NCBI GenBank assembly: GCA_036558905.1
Contig: DATBER010000071.1
Span: 1-34,749, forward strand
DNA: 34,749 nucleotides
Origin: DASXRA01 sp036558905
Lineage (GTDB): Bacteria; Actinomycetota; Actinomycetes; Mycobacteriales; Jatrophihabitantaceae
Direction: 5' to 3'
A program made the translations under genes and the position numbers. Within the stretch, counting starts at the first letter, position 1. Each line of letters opens with the position of its first letter. Below are positions 23,354 through 30,293 of the stretch, one piece after another. The notes below the pieces were generated by a model. The model searched no databases. It was not told where the DNA came from and was given only the letters and a program-made list of their open reading frames with translations.

Positions 23354-25015
23354 GTGACCGACGGCCCCCTGATCGTTCAGTCCGACAAGACCCTGTTGCT
23401 CGAGGTCGACCACCCGCTCGCGGCCGAGGCCCGTGCCGGCATCGCGCCGTTCGCCGAGCTGGAGCGCTCGCCCGAGCACGTGCACACGTACCGGCTCACC
23501 CCGCTGGGCCTGTGGAACGCCCGCGCGGCCGGGCATGACGCCGAGCAGGTCGTCGACGCCCTGGTCCGCTACTCGCGCTACGCCGTGCCGCACGCGCTGC
23601 TGGTCGACGTCGCCGACACCATGGACCGCTACGGCCGGCTGCAGCTGGCCAAGCACCCGGCCCACGGTCTCGTGCTGATCAGCCTCGACCGGGCCGTGCT
23701 CGAAGAGGTGCTGCGGCAGAAGAAGATCGCCCCGATGCTGGGCGCGCGCATCGACGACGACACCGTGGTCGTGCACCCGTCCGAGCGTGGCCGGCTCAAG
23801 CAGGCGCTGCTCAAGGTCGGCTGGCCGGCCGAGGACCTGGCCGGCTACGTCGACGGCGAGGCCCACGCGATCGAGCTGCACCAGTCCGAAGGCCCCGACG
23901 GCTGGCACCTGCGCGACTACCAGCGCCAGGCCGTCGAGGCGTTCTGGCACGGTGGCTCGGGTGTCGTGGTGCTGCCGTGCGGCGCCGGCAAGACGCTGGT
24001 TGGCGCGGCCGCGATGGCCGAGGCCGGCGCCACCACGCTCATCCTGGTCACCAACACGGTGGCCGGCCGGCAGTGGAAGCGCGAGCTGATCGCCCGCACC
24101 AGCCTCACCGACGAGGAGATCGGCGAGTACAGCGGCGAGCGCAAGGAGATCCGCCCGGTCACGATCGCCACGTACCAGATCATGACCACGCGCCGTAAGG
24201 GCGAATACCGGCACCTGGAGCTGTTCGACTCGCGCGACTGGGGCCTGATCGTCTACGACGAGGTGCACCTGCTGCCGGCGCCGATCTTCCGGCTGACCGC
24301 CGACCTGCAGTCGCGTCGCCGCCTGGGCCTGACCGCGACGCTGATCCGCGAGGACGGCCGCGAGGGCGACGTGTTCAGTCTGATCGGCCCCAAGCGCTAC
24401 GACGCCCCGTGGAAGGACATCGAGAACCAGGGCTGGATCGCGCCGGCCGACTGCACCGAGGTGCGGGTGACCCTCACCGACGCCGAGCGGATGAACTACG
24501 CGACCGCCGAGCCCGAGGATCGTTACCGCATCGCGGCCACGGCGCGCACCAAGCTGCCGGTGATCAAGACGATCGTCGACCAGCACCCGGACGACCAGGT
24601 GCTGGTGATCGGCGCCTACCTCGACCAGCTCGACGACGTCGCCGCCGAGCTCGACGGCGCGCCGATCATCCAGGGCTCGACCACCAACAAGGAGCGCGAG
24701 CGGCTGTTCGACGAGTTCCGCCGCGGCGAGCAGCGCGTGCTGGTGGTCAGCAAGGTGGCCAACTTCTCGATCGACCTGCCCGAGGCGGCCGTCGCCGTGC
24801 AGATATCCGGCACCTTCGGCTCGCGGCAGGAGGAGGCCCAGCGGCTCGGACGCGTGTTGCGGCCCAAGCACGACGGCCGGCAGGCCCACTTCTACACCGT
24901 CGTCTCCCGCGACACCCTCGACGCGGAGTACGCGGCGCACCGCCAGCGGTTCCTGGCCGAGCAGGGCTACGCGTACACGATCACCGACGCCGACGACCTG
25001 CTCCGCCCGCTGTAG
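23354..25015 (+). CDS. XPB-type DNA repair helicase (ERCC3)
   Basis: 553-residue superfamily-2 helicase with 3'-5' polarity expected, related to the XPB subunit of TFIIH and to archaeal XPB. An N-terminal helicase-associated domain (LIVQSDKTLLLEVDHPLAAEAR start) is followed by LRDYQRQAVEAFW, Walker A PCGAGKTLVG (about 208-217), Walker B VYDEVHLLPA (about 301), RRLGLTATLIREDGREGDV (motif III and the RED-like loop), STTNKERERLFDEFRRG, SKVANFSIDLPEA and motif VI QEEAQRLGRVLRPK. GTG 23354 has GAGGAG four bases upstream and gives the N-terminus of known actinobacterial XPB. It ends in a strong hairpin. Its usual partner gene is at 11972. Confidence 0.94.
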   Translation: MTDGPLIVQSDKTLLLEVDHPLAAEARAGIAPFAELERSPEHVHTYRLTPLGLWNARAAGHDAEQVVDALVRYSRYAVPHALLVDVADTMDRYGRLQLAKHPAHGLVLISLDRAVLEEVLRQKKIAPMLGARIDDDTVVVHPSERGRLKQALLKVGWPAEDLAGYVDGEAHAIELHQSEGPDGWHLRDYQRQAVEAFWHGGSGVVVLPCGAGKTLVGAAAMAEAGATTLILVTNTVAGRQWKRELIARTSLTDEEIGEYSGERKEIRPVTIATYQIMTTRRKGEYRHLELFDSRDWGLIVYDEVHLLPAPIFRLTADLQSRRRLGLTATLIREDGREGDVFSLIGPKRYDAPWKDIENQGWIAPADCTEVRVTLTDAERMNYATAEPEDRYRIAATARTKLPVIKTIVDQHPDDQVLVIGAYLDQLDDVAAELDGAPIIQGSTTNKERERLFDEFRRGEQRVLVVSKVANFSIDLPEAAVAVQISGTFGSRQEEAQRLGRVLRPKHDGRQAHFYTVVSRDTLDAEYAAHRQRFLAEQGYAYTITDADDLLRPL

Positions 25016-25016
25016 G

Positions 25017-25040
25017 CCAGGGCGACCGCTGGTGCCCTGG
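25017..25040. terminator. Hairpin after the XPB gene
   Basis: CCAGGGC and GCCCTGG form a perfect 7-bp stem around a 10-base loop, one base after the XPB stop. The small minus-strand ORF ends at 25041 right after it, so it could serve both sides. Confidence 0.65.
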
Positions 25041-25223
25041 TTACTCGGCGGGCGGCGGCCCGAAGTCCTCCGGGCGGTCGAGGCCGAATTGGTGTTCTGG
25101 TAGGACGCTGCCCGCATTCGTCGCGGACATCGAGCGCCCGGAGCCGAGCGAATGCCCGGTCATATCACCGCAGTAGCCGCACATGCGTTTCGAACAGCGC
25201 AGATGAGTAGGCCCCGCGAACAA
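25041..25223 (-). CDS. Possible small Cys-rich protein
   Basis: 60 residues from a TTG start (47 from an internal ATG at 25182-25184). The sequence has RCSKRMCGYCGDMTGHSLGS with three cysteines and a histidine in zinc-knuckle spacing, then an acidic, Pro-rich tail RPEDFGPPPAE. Counting codons, about 47 of 60 third positions are G or C, lower than neighbours but above what the base composition of an average noncoding strand would need. It ends at the XPB terminator hairpin. No Shine-Dalgarno was seen. It is not recognised and may be spurious. Confidence 0.4.
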   Translation of the reverse strand: MFAGPTHLRCSKRMCGYCGDMTGHSLGSGRSMSATNAGSVLPEHQFGLDRPEDFGPPPAE

Positions 25224-25227
25224 AGGG

Positions 25228-25256
25228 TTGCCGCTGGTCTAACACGGTTCTAAGGT
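25228..25256 (+). promoter_or_regulatory. Sigma-70-type promoter for the methyltransferase gene
   Basis: TTGCCG (25228-25233) and TAAGGT (25251-25256) are spaced by exactly 17 bases. Transcription would start near 25263, within a 14-base inverted repeat CCGACC-TT-GGTCGG (25262-25275) just ahead of the Shine-Dalgarno GGGGGAG. That hairpin could hide or order the ribosome-binding site. Confidence 0.6.
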
Positions 25257-25285
25257 CAGTGCCGACCTTGGTCGGGGGGGAGCCA

Positions 25286-26149
25286 ATGGCTGATGTTCAT
25301 GCCGCTGTACGCGGCCTACGTTCCGCGCTACTCACGATCCGGCGGCCGCCGTTCGCCCGGCCGGGTCACTTCTACTCGCCGCTGACCGCGCCGGCTGACA
25401 CCGAGCGCGCGGTCGAGTGGACCGGTCTCGATCCGGTCGGTGTCGACCTGCGGGCCAACCAGCAGCTCGGGTTGGTGGCGGGCTTGGTGTCGATGATGGC
25501 CGGGTACCGGCCTGACCGCTGGCACGCCGGGAACGGCCAGTACGACACGGCCGACGCCGCCGTGCTGCACGCGATGCTCCGCAAACTGAGGCCGGGCCGG
25601 ATCATCGAGGTCGGGTCGGGCTACTCGACCGCGGTCATGCTCGACACGATCGAGCAGTTCGACGTGCCCACGTCGGTGACGTGCATCGAGCCGTATCCAC
25701 AGCGTCTCCTGTCGCGGCTGCGCGGCGGCGAGCGGGTCGAGCTGCGGCAGGTCGCGGCGCAGGAGATCCCGCTCGCCGACTTCGACCAGCTCGCTCCGGG
25801 TGATGTGCTGTTCATCGACTCGACGCACGTCCTCAAGCCCGGCTCGGACGTCGCGTGGCTGTACCTGCACGTGCTACCTCGGCTCCAGCCCGGGGTGATC
25901 GTGCACATCCACGACACGTTCTGGCCGTTCGAGTATCCGGAGTACTGGCTGCGACAGCGGCGTGACTGGACCGAGTTGTACCTGCTGCGGGCGATGCTCA
26001 CCGGCACGACGATGTGGCAGATCGAGCTGTTCTCGTCGTGGGTGTGGCGCGAGCACCCCGAGCTGATCCCCGAGCAGTTGCGGCGCCCGGCTCCCGGAAG
26101 TATCTGGCTTCGTAAGACGGCTAGTCATGATCAACAGCCCGTCAGGTAG
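25286..26149 (+). CDS. Class I SAM-dependent methyltransferase (Methyltransf_24-like)
   Basis: 287 residues from ATG 25286, which follows GGGGGAG with three to five bases. The SAM-binding motif I is IIEVGSGYSTAVMLDTI (about 106-122), motif II is TCIEPYP, and VLFIDSTHVLKPGSDVAWLYLHVLPRLQPGVIVHIHDTFWPFEYPEYW follows the caffeoyl-CoA/Methyltransf_24 layout, where D-S-x-H and H-I-H-D are typical. These modify sugars, lipids or cell-wall glycans. The last residues (HDQQPVR) and the stop codon come from a palindromic repeat (26128-26179), so the original C-terminus may have been different. The DUF1906 gene follows at once. Confidence 0.85.
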   Translation: MADVHAAVRGLRSALLTIRRPPFARPGHFYSPLTAPADTERAVEWTGLDPVGVDLRANQQLGLVAGLVSMMAGYRPDRWHAGNGQYDTADAAVLHAMLRKLRPGRIIEVGSGYSTAVMLDTIEQFDVPTSVTCIEPYPQRLLSRLRGGERVELRQVAAQEIPLADFDQLAPGDVLFIDSTHVLKPGSDVAWLYLHVLPRLQPGVIVHIHDTFWPFEYPEYWLRQRRDWTELYLLRAMLTGTTMWQIELFSSWVWREHPELIPEQLRRPAPGSIWLRKTASHDQQPVR

Positions 26150-26179
26150 CGATATGCCTCGCTCACCGGCTGTTGATCA
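26128..26179. repeat. Palindromic repeat at the methyltransferase/DUF1906 junction
   Basis: TGATCAACAGCC (26128-26139) and GGCTGTTGATCA (26168-26179) are exact reverse complements with a 28-base loop that holds an inner AGCGA/TCGCT stem. The loop contains both the stop codon of the methyltransferase (26147-26149) and an ATG (26154) that is the likely start of the DUF1906 gene. Its build is like the palindromes at 3638, 15792 and 30216 but the sequence is different. Confidence 0.88.
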
Positions 26180-27110
26180 CCTTCGACGGCCGGCGCGCAC
26201 TGGTCACCTCGTTCGGCGCGCCGCGCGAGGCGGGCGTCGTTATCGTTCGGCCAGGTCCGGTTTACGGCGATCGCACAATCGGCTGGCCAGGCTGCTGACC
26301 GCGCTCCTGATCCTCGTCGGCCCGTCGATCGCTGGACCGGTCTGGTCGGCGCCGACCAGCCAGGCGGCCGGCCTGCAGAAGCTGTCCGGCTACGGGGCCG
26401 ACACCTGCACCGCACCCAATCTGACCCAGATGCGGGCGTTCTGGAACAACACCCCGTACTCATACTGGGGCATCTACATCGGCGGTAGCGACCGCGGCTG
26501 CGCGCAGCCCAATCTGAACAGCACCTGGGTCAACAGCGTGATCGCCATGGGCTGGGACCTGCTGCCGATCTGGGTCGGCCGGCAGAACCCGTGCACCGCC
26601 GGCCAGGCGTCCTACTTCAGCCTGAACACCACGACGGCGCGCTCCCAGGGCAAGAGCGAGGCACTGGCCGCCTACAACGCCTGGGTCAAGCTACAGAACA
26701 CGCCGAGCGTGCCGATCGACCTCGACCTCGAGTCGCCGGCCAGCGACACGTCGGCCTGCCGGGCGGCCGCCAAGTCGTTCGTCGAGGGCTGGGTCGAGCA
26801 GATGCATGTCGCACCGGCTCAATCGGCCGGCGTCTACACCTCGACCTGTGGCGGCCACCTGGCCGACTTCGCGACGATCGCCCATCCGCCGGACTTCGTC
26901 GACGGCGCCGACTGGGACCGCAACCCGTCCACCCGCGCTCTGAGCTGCGTCTCCAGCTCGTCCTGGTCTAACGTCCAGCGCCACAAGCAGTACCAAGGCG
27001 GACATAACCAGACCGAGAACGGGGTCACGCTCAACATCGACAGCCGGTGCGCCTACGGGCCGATCTACGGGGCGGCGTCACGAGTGAGCACCAGCTCGGC
27101 CTGTCACTAG
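26154..27110 (+). CDS. Exported DUF1906 (glycoside hydrolase-like) protein
   Basis: 318 residues from ATG 26154 (327 from ATG 26127). A long Arg-rich N-terminus (about 45 residues, with RRSHNRLARLL) precedes a hydrophobic segment LTALLILVGPSIAGPVWSA, so it is a signal peptide or anchor; the Rv2525c homologue in M. tuberculosis is Tat-exported, and RR is present here but the motif is not canonical. From LQKLSGYGADTCTAPNLTQMRAFW the DUF1906 TIM-barrel-like domain runs to the end, with YWGIYIGGS, GWDLLPIWVGRQ, VPIDLDLESPAS and AGVYTSTCGG. These are thought to act on cell-wall carbohydrate, without proof. No other canonical start lies before the hydrophobic segment. The odd N-terminus may reflect the palindrome insertion. 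Confidence 0.78.
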   Translation: MPRSPAVDHLRRPARTGHLVRRAARGGRRYRSARSGLRRSHNRLARLLTALLILVGPSIAGPVWSAPTSQAAGLQKLSGYGADTCTAPNLTQMRAFWNNTPYSYWGIYIGGSDRGCAQPNLNSTWVNSVIAMGWDLLPIWVGRQNPCTAGQASYFSLNTTTARSQGKSEALAAYNAWVKLQNTPSVPIDLDLESPASDTSACRAAAKSFVEGWVEQMHVAPAQSAGVYTSTCGGHLADFATIAHPPDFVDGADWDRNPSTRALSCVSSSSWSNVQRHKQYQGGHNQTENGVTLNIDSRCAYGPIYGAASRVSTSSACH

Positions 27111-27120
27111 GAGGGGTCCG

Positions 27121-28212
27121 ATGCGTCCGCATCGCGTGTACGTGGTCGGGGTAGCAGTGCTGGCGGCCGCCCTGTGCGGCGGCTGCTCCGCCCATTCGAG
27201 CAAGCCGGGGACGTCGTCCGCCGCGTCGTCCGCCCCGAGCCAGGTAGCGGTCAGCGCCGTCACGACGACCCGCGGCAACCGGGCGGTGGTCTTCGCCCTG
27301 GCCGCCCAGCGCTGGACGACGGTTCCGCTGCCGCACTCGCCGGCCGATCCGGACGCGGTCGCCGGCCACGGCTCGGACATCTACGCGGCCGACCTGGGCG
27401 CGAGCGGCGTAGTCCTCGACTACTCGCACGACGGCGGGCACAGCTGGCACAGCCGCCCGGTCACGTCCACGCCCGACCTGGCCGGCGTCGACCTCGCGCT
27501 CAGCGCGGACGGCCGGCAGCTGGCGATCGGGCTCGACCGCCCCGCCTCGGCCGGCGCGGTGGGCCAGGCCGATGTGCTGGTCGGCCCGGCCGCGGGCGGC
27601 GCGTTCGCCCGTCACGCGGCGCCGACGGCCGGTCAGCTCGCCTGGTGGCACGGCCGGATGGTGCTCAGCGGCGGCGCGCTGTCGTCCCGGCTGTACCTGG
27701 CCGACGCGACGGGCTCGACCTGGCACGCCGTCCCGGTCGACGGCCACGTGGCCCCGCAGTTCGACGTCGACCCGTCGGTGCCGAGCATCGGCGTCGCCCT
27801 GACCCGCCCGGACGGCTCGCTCGTCGTACCGGTCACCAGCCACGCCGGCGCGCCGAGCGTCGACCTGCTCACCACGACCGACGGCTCGACGTTCCGCTCG
27901 CTGGGCCGGGTCGCGCTGACCGGAGACGTCGGGGCCGGGGCGGGCGCCGCGGTTGGCATCCGGTCCGACGGCTCGGTGGTTGTGTCGGATCCCAACACGC
28001 TGCGCCTGCACGTCCTCGGCGCCGGCGGCACGCACACGGTCGTCCCGAAGGGCCTGCCGGCGCCGCCGTCGTCGCTCACGTTCCTGAGCGTGATGATGGG
28101 GCTGGCGCAGGTCGATGTGGCCGGCTGCGCCGACGCCAAGTCGCAGTGCACCGTCAAACACGAGGTGTTCGCGACGTCCGATGGCGGCGCTTCCTGGGCC
28201 CCCGCACCGTAG
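27121..28212 (+). CDS. Exported BNR/Asp-box repeat protein, possible lipoprotein
   Basis: 363 residues. A signal peptide (RPHRVYVVGVAVLAAALCGGCSAH) ends in cysteine residues; GGC-S is a weak lipobox since position -3 is Cys, so lipid attachment is uncertain. A Ser/Ala-rich linker follows, then a beta-propeller-like domain with Asp-box repeats: YSHDGGHSWHS, DATGSTWHAV, TTTDGSTFRSLG and ATSDGGASWAPAP. Such repeats (S-x-D-x-G-x-x-W) are seen in sialidase/Vps10-type propellers. No catalytic residues can be claimed. ATG 27121 follows GGAGGGG with five bases and is 10 bases after the DUF1906 stop, so the two are cotranscribed. Confidence 0.75.
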   Translation: MRPHRVYVVGVAVLAAALCGGCSAHSSKPGTSSAASSAPSQVAVSAVTTTRGNRAVVFALAAQRWTTVPLPHSPADPDAVAGHGSDIYAADLGASGVVLDYSHDGGHSWHSRPVTSTPDLAGVDLALSADGRQLAIGLDRPASAGAVGQADVLVGPAAGGAFARHAAPTAGQLAWWHGRMVLSGGALSSRLYLADATGSTWHAVPVDGHVAPQFDVDPSVPSIGVALTRPDGSLVVPVTSHAGAPSVDLLTTTDGSTFRSLGRVALTGDVGAGAGAAVGIRSDGSVVVSDPNTLRLHVLGAGGTHTVVPKGLPAPPSSLTFLSVMMGLAQVDVAGCADAKSQCTVKHEVFATSDGGASWAPAP

Positions 28213-28256
28213 CTTTCTGCTGCCCCTGGGCAACCCTGCGCGATGTTGTTGACTTT

Positions 28257-28265
28257 TGTTAGAGT
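28257..28265 (+). promoter_or_regulatory. Extended -10 promoter candidate for deoR-galT
   Basis: TGTTAGAGT fits an extended -10 (TGnTAnnnT) about 54 bases upstream of ATG 28319; TTGACT (28249-28254) lies directly before it and may be part of an operator or an alternative -35. The stretch GTTGTTGACTTTTGTT is very AT-rich for the window, as expected for a regulated promoter. Autoregulation by DeoR is inferred. Confidence 0.4.
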
Positions 28266-28318
28266 GTGCTGGAAAGTGCAAAGACCACCGCGTCGGACGT
28301 TCCCCGGAGGGTCGACGA

Positions 28319-29110
28319 ATGCTCGCACGCCAGCGTCAAGCACTGATCCTTGACGAGCTTCGCCGCACCGGCGGAGTGCGCGTCAGCGAGCTCACCGAGC
28401 TGCTCGGCGTCTCGGACATGACGATCCGCCGTGACCTGGAGCAGCTGGCCGGCGACGGCGTGCTGCAGAAGGTGCACGGCGGAGCGGTCCTGTCCGGCAA
28501 CGTCACCGAGGAACCCGGCTTCGAGGCCAAGCGGGCGCTGGAGCAGCCGGCCAAGCGGGCCATCGCCGCCCGGGCCGCCGCCCTGGTCAAGCCCGGCACC
28601 GCGATAGCCCTGTCGGCCGGCACCACCACCTGGGCGATGGCTCAGCACCTGGCGTCCGTGCGCGGGCTCACCGTCGTCACGAACTCCACCACCGTCGCCG
28701 ACACGATCGCCACGCTGGGCGATCCGACCCAGCAGACCGTCATCCTGACCGGCGGGGTGCGTACCCCGAGCGCGGCGCTGGTCGGCCCGGTGGCCGACCT
28801 GACGATCCGGTCGCTGCACGTCGACCAGCTGTTCCTCGGCGCCCACGGCTTCGACGGCAACGCCGGGCTGACCACTCCGAACCTGGCCGAGGCCGAGACG
28901 AACCGGGCGCTGATCGCGAGCGCCCGGCAGGTGATCGTGCTGGCCGACTCGACGAAGTGGGGCATGGTCGGGCTGGCCGACTTCGGCCCGCTCTCGGCCG
29001 CCGACGTCGTGATCACCGACGAGGCGTTACCCGCCGACGCGCGGACCACGCTGGAGGACGCAGTCGACGAGCTCATCCTCGTTGCGCCGGAAGTGCCCAC
29101 CGGCGCATGA
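28319..29110 (+). CDS. DeoR family transcriptional regulator of galT
   Basis: 263-residue repressor. MLARQRQALILDELRRTGGVRVSELTELLGVSDMTIRRDLEQLAGDGVLQKVHGGAVLSG is the complete DeoR helix-turn-helix (signature M-T-I-R-R-D-L, K-V-H-G-G). The C-terminal domain has IALSAGTTTWAMAQHL, VVTNSTTVADTIA, VILTGGVRTPSAALVGPVAD, HGFDGNAGLTTPNLAEAETNRALI and VIVLADSTKWG, the phosphosugar site. ATG 28319 has GGAGGG seven bases upstream. The stop overlaps the galT start (ATGA), so it very likely senses a galactose-pathway sugar phosphate. It is a different paralogue from the DeoR at 16909. Confidence 0.9.
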   Translation: MLARQRQALILDELRRTGGVRVSELTELLGVSDMTIRRDLEQLAGDGVLQKVHGGAVLSGNVTEEPGFEAKRALEQPAKRAIAARAAALVKPGTAIALSAGTTTWAMAQHLASVRGLTVVTNSTTVADTIATLGDPTQQTVILTGGVRTPSAALVGPVADLTIRSLHVDQLFLGAHGFDGNAGLTTPNLAEAETNRALIASARQVIVLADSTKWGMVGLADFGPLSAADVVITDEALPADARTTLEDAVDELILVAPEVPTGA

Positions 29111-30186
29111 CGTTCCGCCAGTCGACCAAGCTCGCGGACGGCCGTGAGCTCTTCTATTACGACGAGCAGCCCGGCGTCGATCGCAGCACGGTCGACGGCC
29201 GCGATCTGCCGGCCACGGCGACGTCGTCGCAGATCCGCTGGGATCCGCTGTTTCGCGAGTGGTCGATCATCGCCGGGCACCGTCAGACCCGCACCTACCG
29301 GCCGCCCACCAGCGACTGCCCGCTCGACCCGTCCCGCGACGGCCGGCTGACCGAGATCCCGGCCGACGACTACGACGTCGTCGTGTTCGAGAACCGGTTT
29401 CCCTCGCTGACCACGCAGGCCAGCGACGACCTGGCCGCCGACGAGTTCCCCTTCCGCTCGGCGCCCGGCCTCGGGCGGTGCGAGGTCGTGTGCTTCACCA
29501 GCGACCACGACACCTCGTTCGGGCAGCTGCGACCGTCGCGGGCTCGCACCGTCTTCGACGCGCTGGCCGACCGCACCAGCGAGCTGAGCCGCATCGACGG
29601 CGTCGAGTACGTGTTCTGCTTCGAGAACCGCGGCGAGGAGATCGGGGTAACGCTCAGCCACCCGCACGGGCAGATCTACGCCTACCCGTTCGTGCCGTCC
29701 CGGTTCGAACGGGCCGCTGACGCCGCCCGCGCCTACCACGACCAGCACGACTCCTGCCTGCAGTGCGCGGTCGTGGCTGCCGAGCGCAAGACGGGTATCC
29801 GGGTGGTGGCCGAAACGGAGCTGTGGACCGCGCACGTGCCCTACAGCGCCCGCTGGCCGTACGAGGTGCGCATCGTGCCGCATCGCCACGTGCCCGACCT
29901 GCCGGCGCTGTCGGACGACGAGCGCGACGATCTGGCCGGCATCTACCTGGACGTGCTGCAACGCTTCGACCGGCTCTTCGGCGGGGGCCGGACGCCCTAC
30001 ATCTCGGGCTGGCAGCAGTCGCCGGTCCATCGCGACCGCGACGTGTGGCACCTGGCCGCCGAGGTGTTCACCATCCGCCGGGCGCCCGGCAAGCTGAAGT
30101 ACCTGGCCGGGTCGGAGTCCGGGGCAGGAGTGTGGATCAACGACGTCACACCCGAGGTGGCCGCCGCCCGGCTGCGCGGCGAGTGA
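29107..30186 (+). CDS. galT: Galactose-1-phosphate uridylyltransferase
   Basis: 359-residue HIT-superfamily enzyme of the Leloir pathway: UDP-glucose and galactose-1-P give glucose-1-P and UDP-galactose. Visible blocks: IRWDPLFREWSIIAGHRQTRTYRPP (RW-D-P-L/EW-V-x-x-A-x-R region), DYDVVVFENRFPSL, RCEVVCFTSDHD, FCFENRGEEIGVTLSHPHGQIYAYPF with the nucleophile His of H-P-H-G-Q (about 185-189), HVPYSARWPYEVRIVPHRHVPDL, and GWQQSPVHRDRDVWHLAAEV. Cys pair CLQC may bind zinc. Its ATG overlaps the deoR stop. No galE or galK is in the window. A palindromic repeat follows 29 bases after its stop. Confidence 0.93.
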   Translation: MTFRQSTKLADGRELFYYDEQPGVDRSTVDGRDLPATATSSQIRWDPLFREWSIIAGHRQTRTYRPPTSDCPLDPSRDGRLTEIPADDYDVVVFENRFPSLTTQASDDLAADEFPFRSAPGLGRCEVVCFTSDHDTSFGQLRPSRARTVFDALADRTSELSRIDGVEYVFCFENRGEEIGVTLSHPHGQIYAYPFVPSRFERAADAARAYHDQHDSCLQCAVVAAERKTGIRVVAETELWTAHVPYSARWPYEVRIVPHRHVPDLPALSDDERDDLAGIYLDVLQRFDRLFGGGRTPYISGWQQSPVHRDRDVWHLAAEVFTIRRAPGKLKYLAGSESGAGVWINDVTPEVAAARLRGE

Positions 30187-30215
30187 CGCTCCTGGTCTCC
30201 CCGGACGCCCCGCCC

Positions 30216-30263
30216 CGGTTTTGGTCACCAGGTCCCATATATCCGGCCCGGTGACCAAAACCG
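30216..30263. repeat. Palindromic repeat family A, copy 2
   Basis: CGGTTTTGGTCACC (30216-30229) and GGTGACCAAAACCG (30250-30263) are exact reverse complements with a 20-base loop, AGGTCCCATATATCCGGCCC, that differs from the copy at 15792 at three positions. It lies between galT and the antiporter gene. Confidence 0.92.
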
Positions 30264-30293
30264 CAGTGGGCGCGCAGGCAGCAGAATGTGCGA

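Noticed and set aside
22088..25117. 1009-residue open frame on the minus strand
   Set aside because: It is antisense to XPB, DUF2461 and FAD oxidase. The translation is Arg/Gly/Val/Gln-rich with no domain, as expected for the mirror frame of high-GC3 genes.
28221..28232. TGCCCCTGGGCA as terminator of the BNR gene
   Set aside because: The stem is only 4-5 bp with a 2-4-base loop and no T-run; too weak to call.
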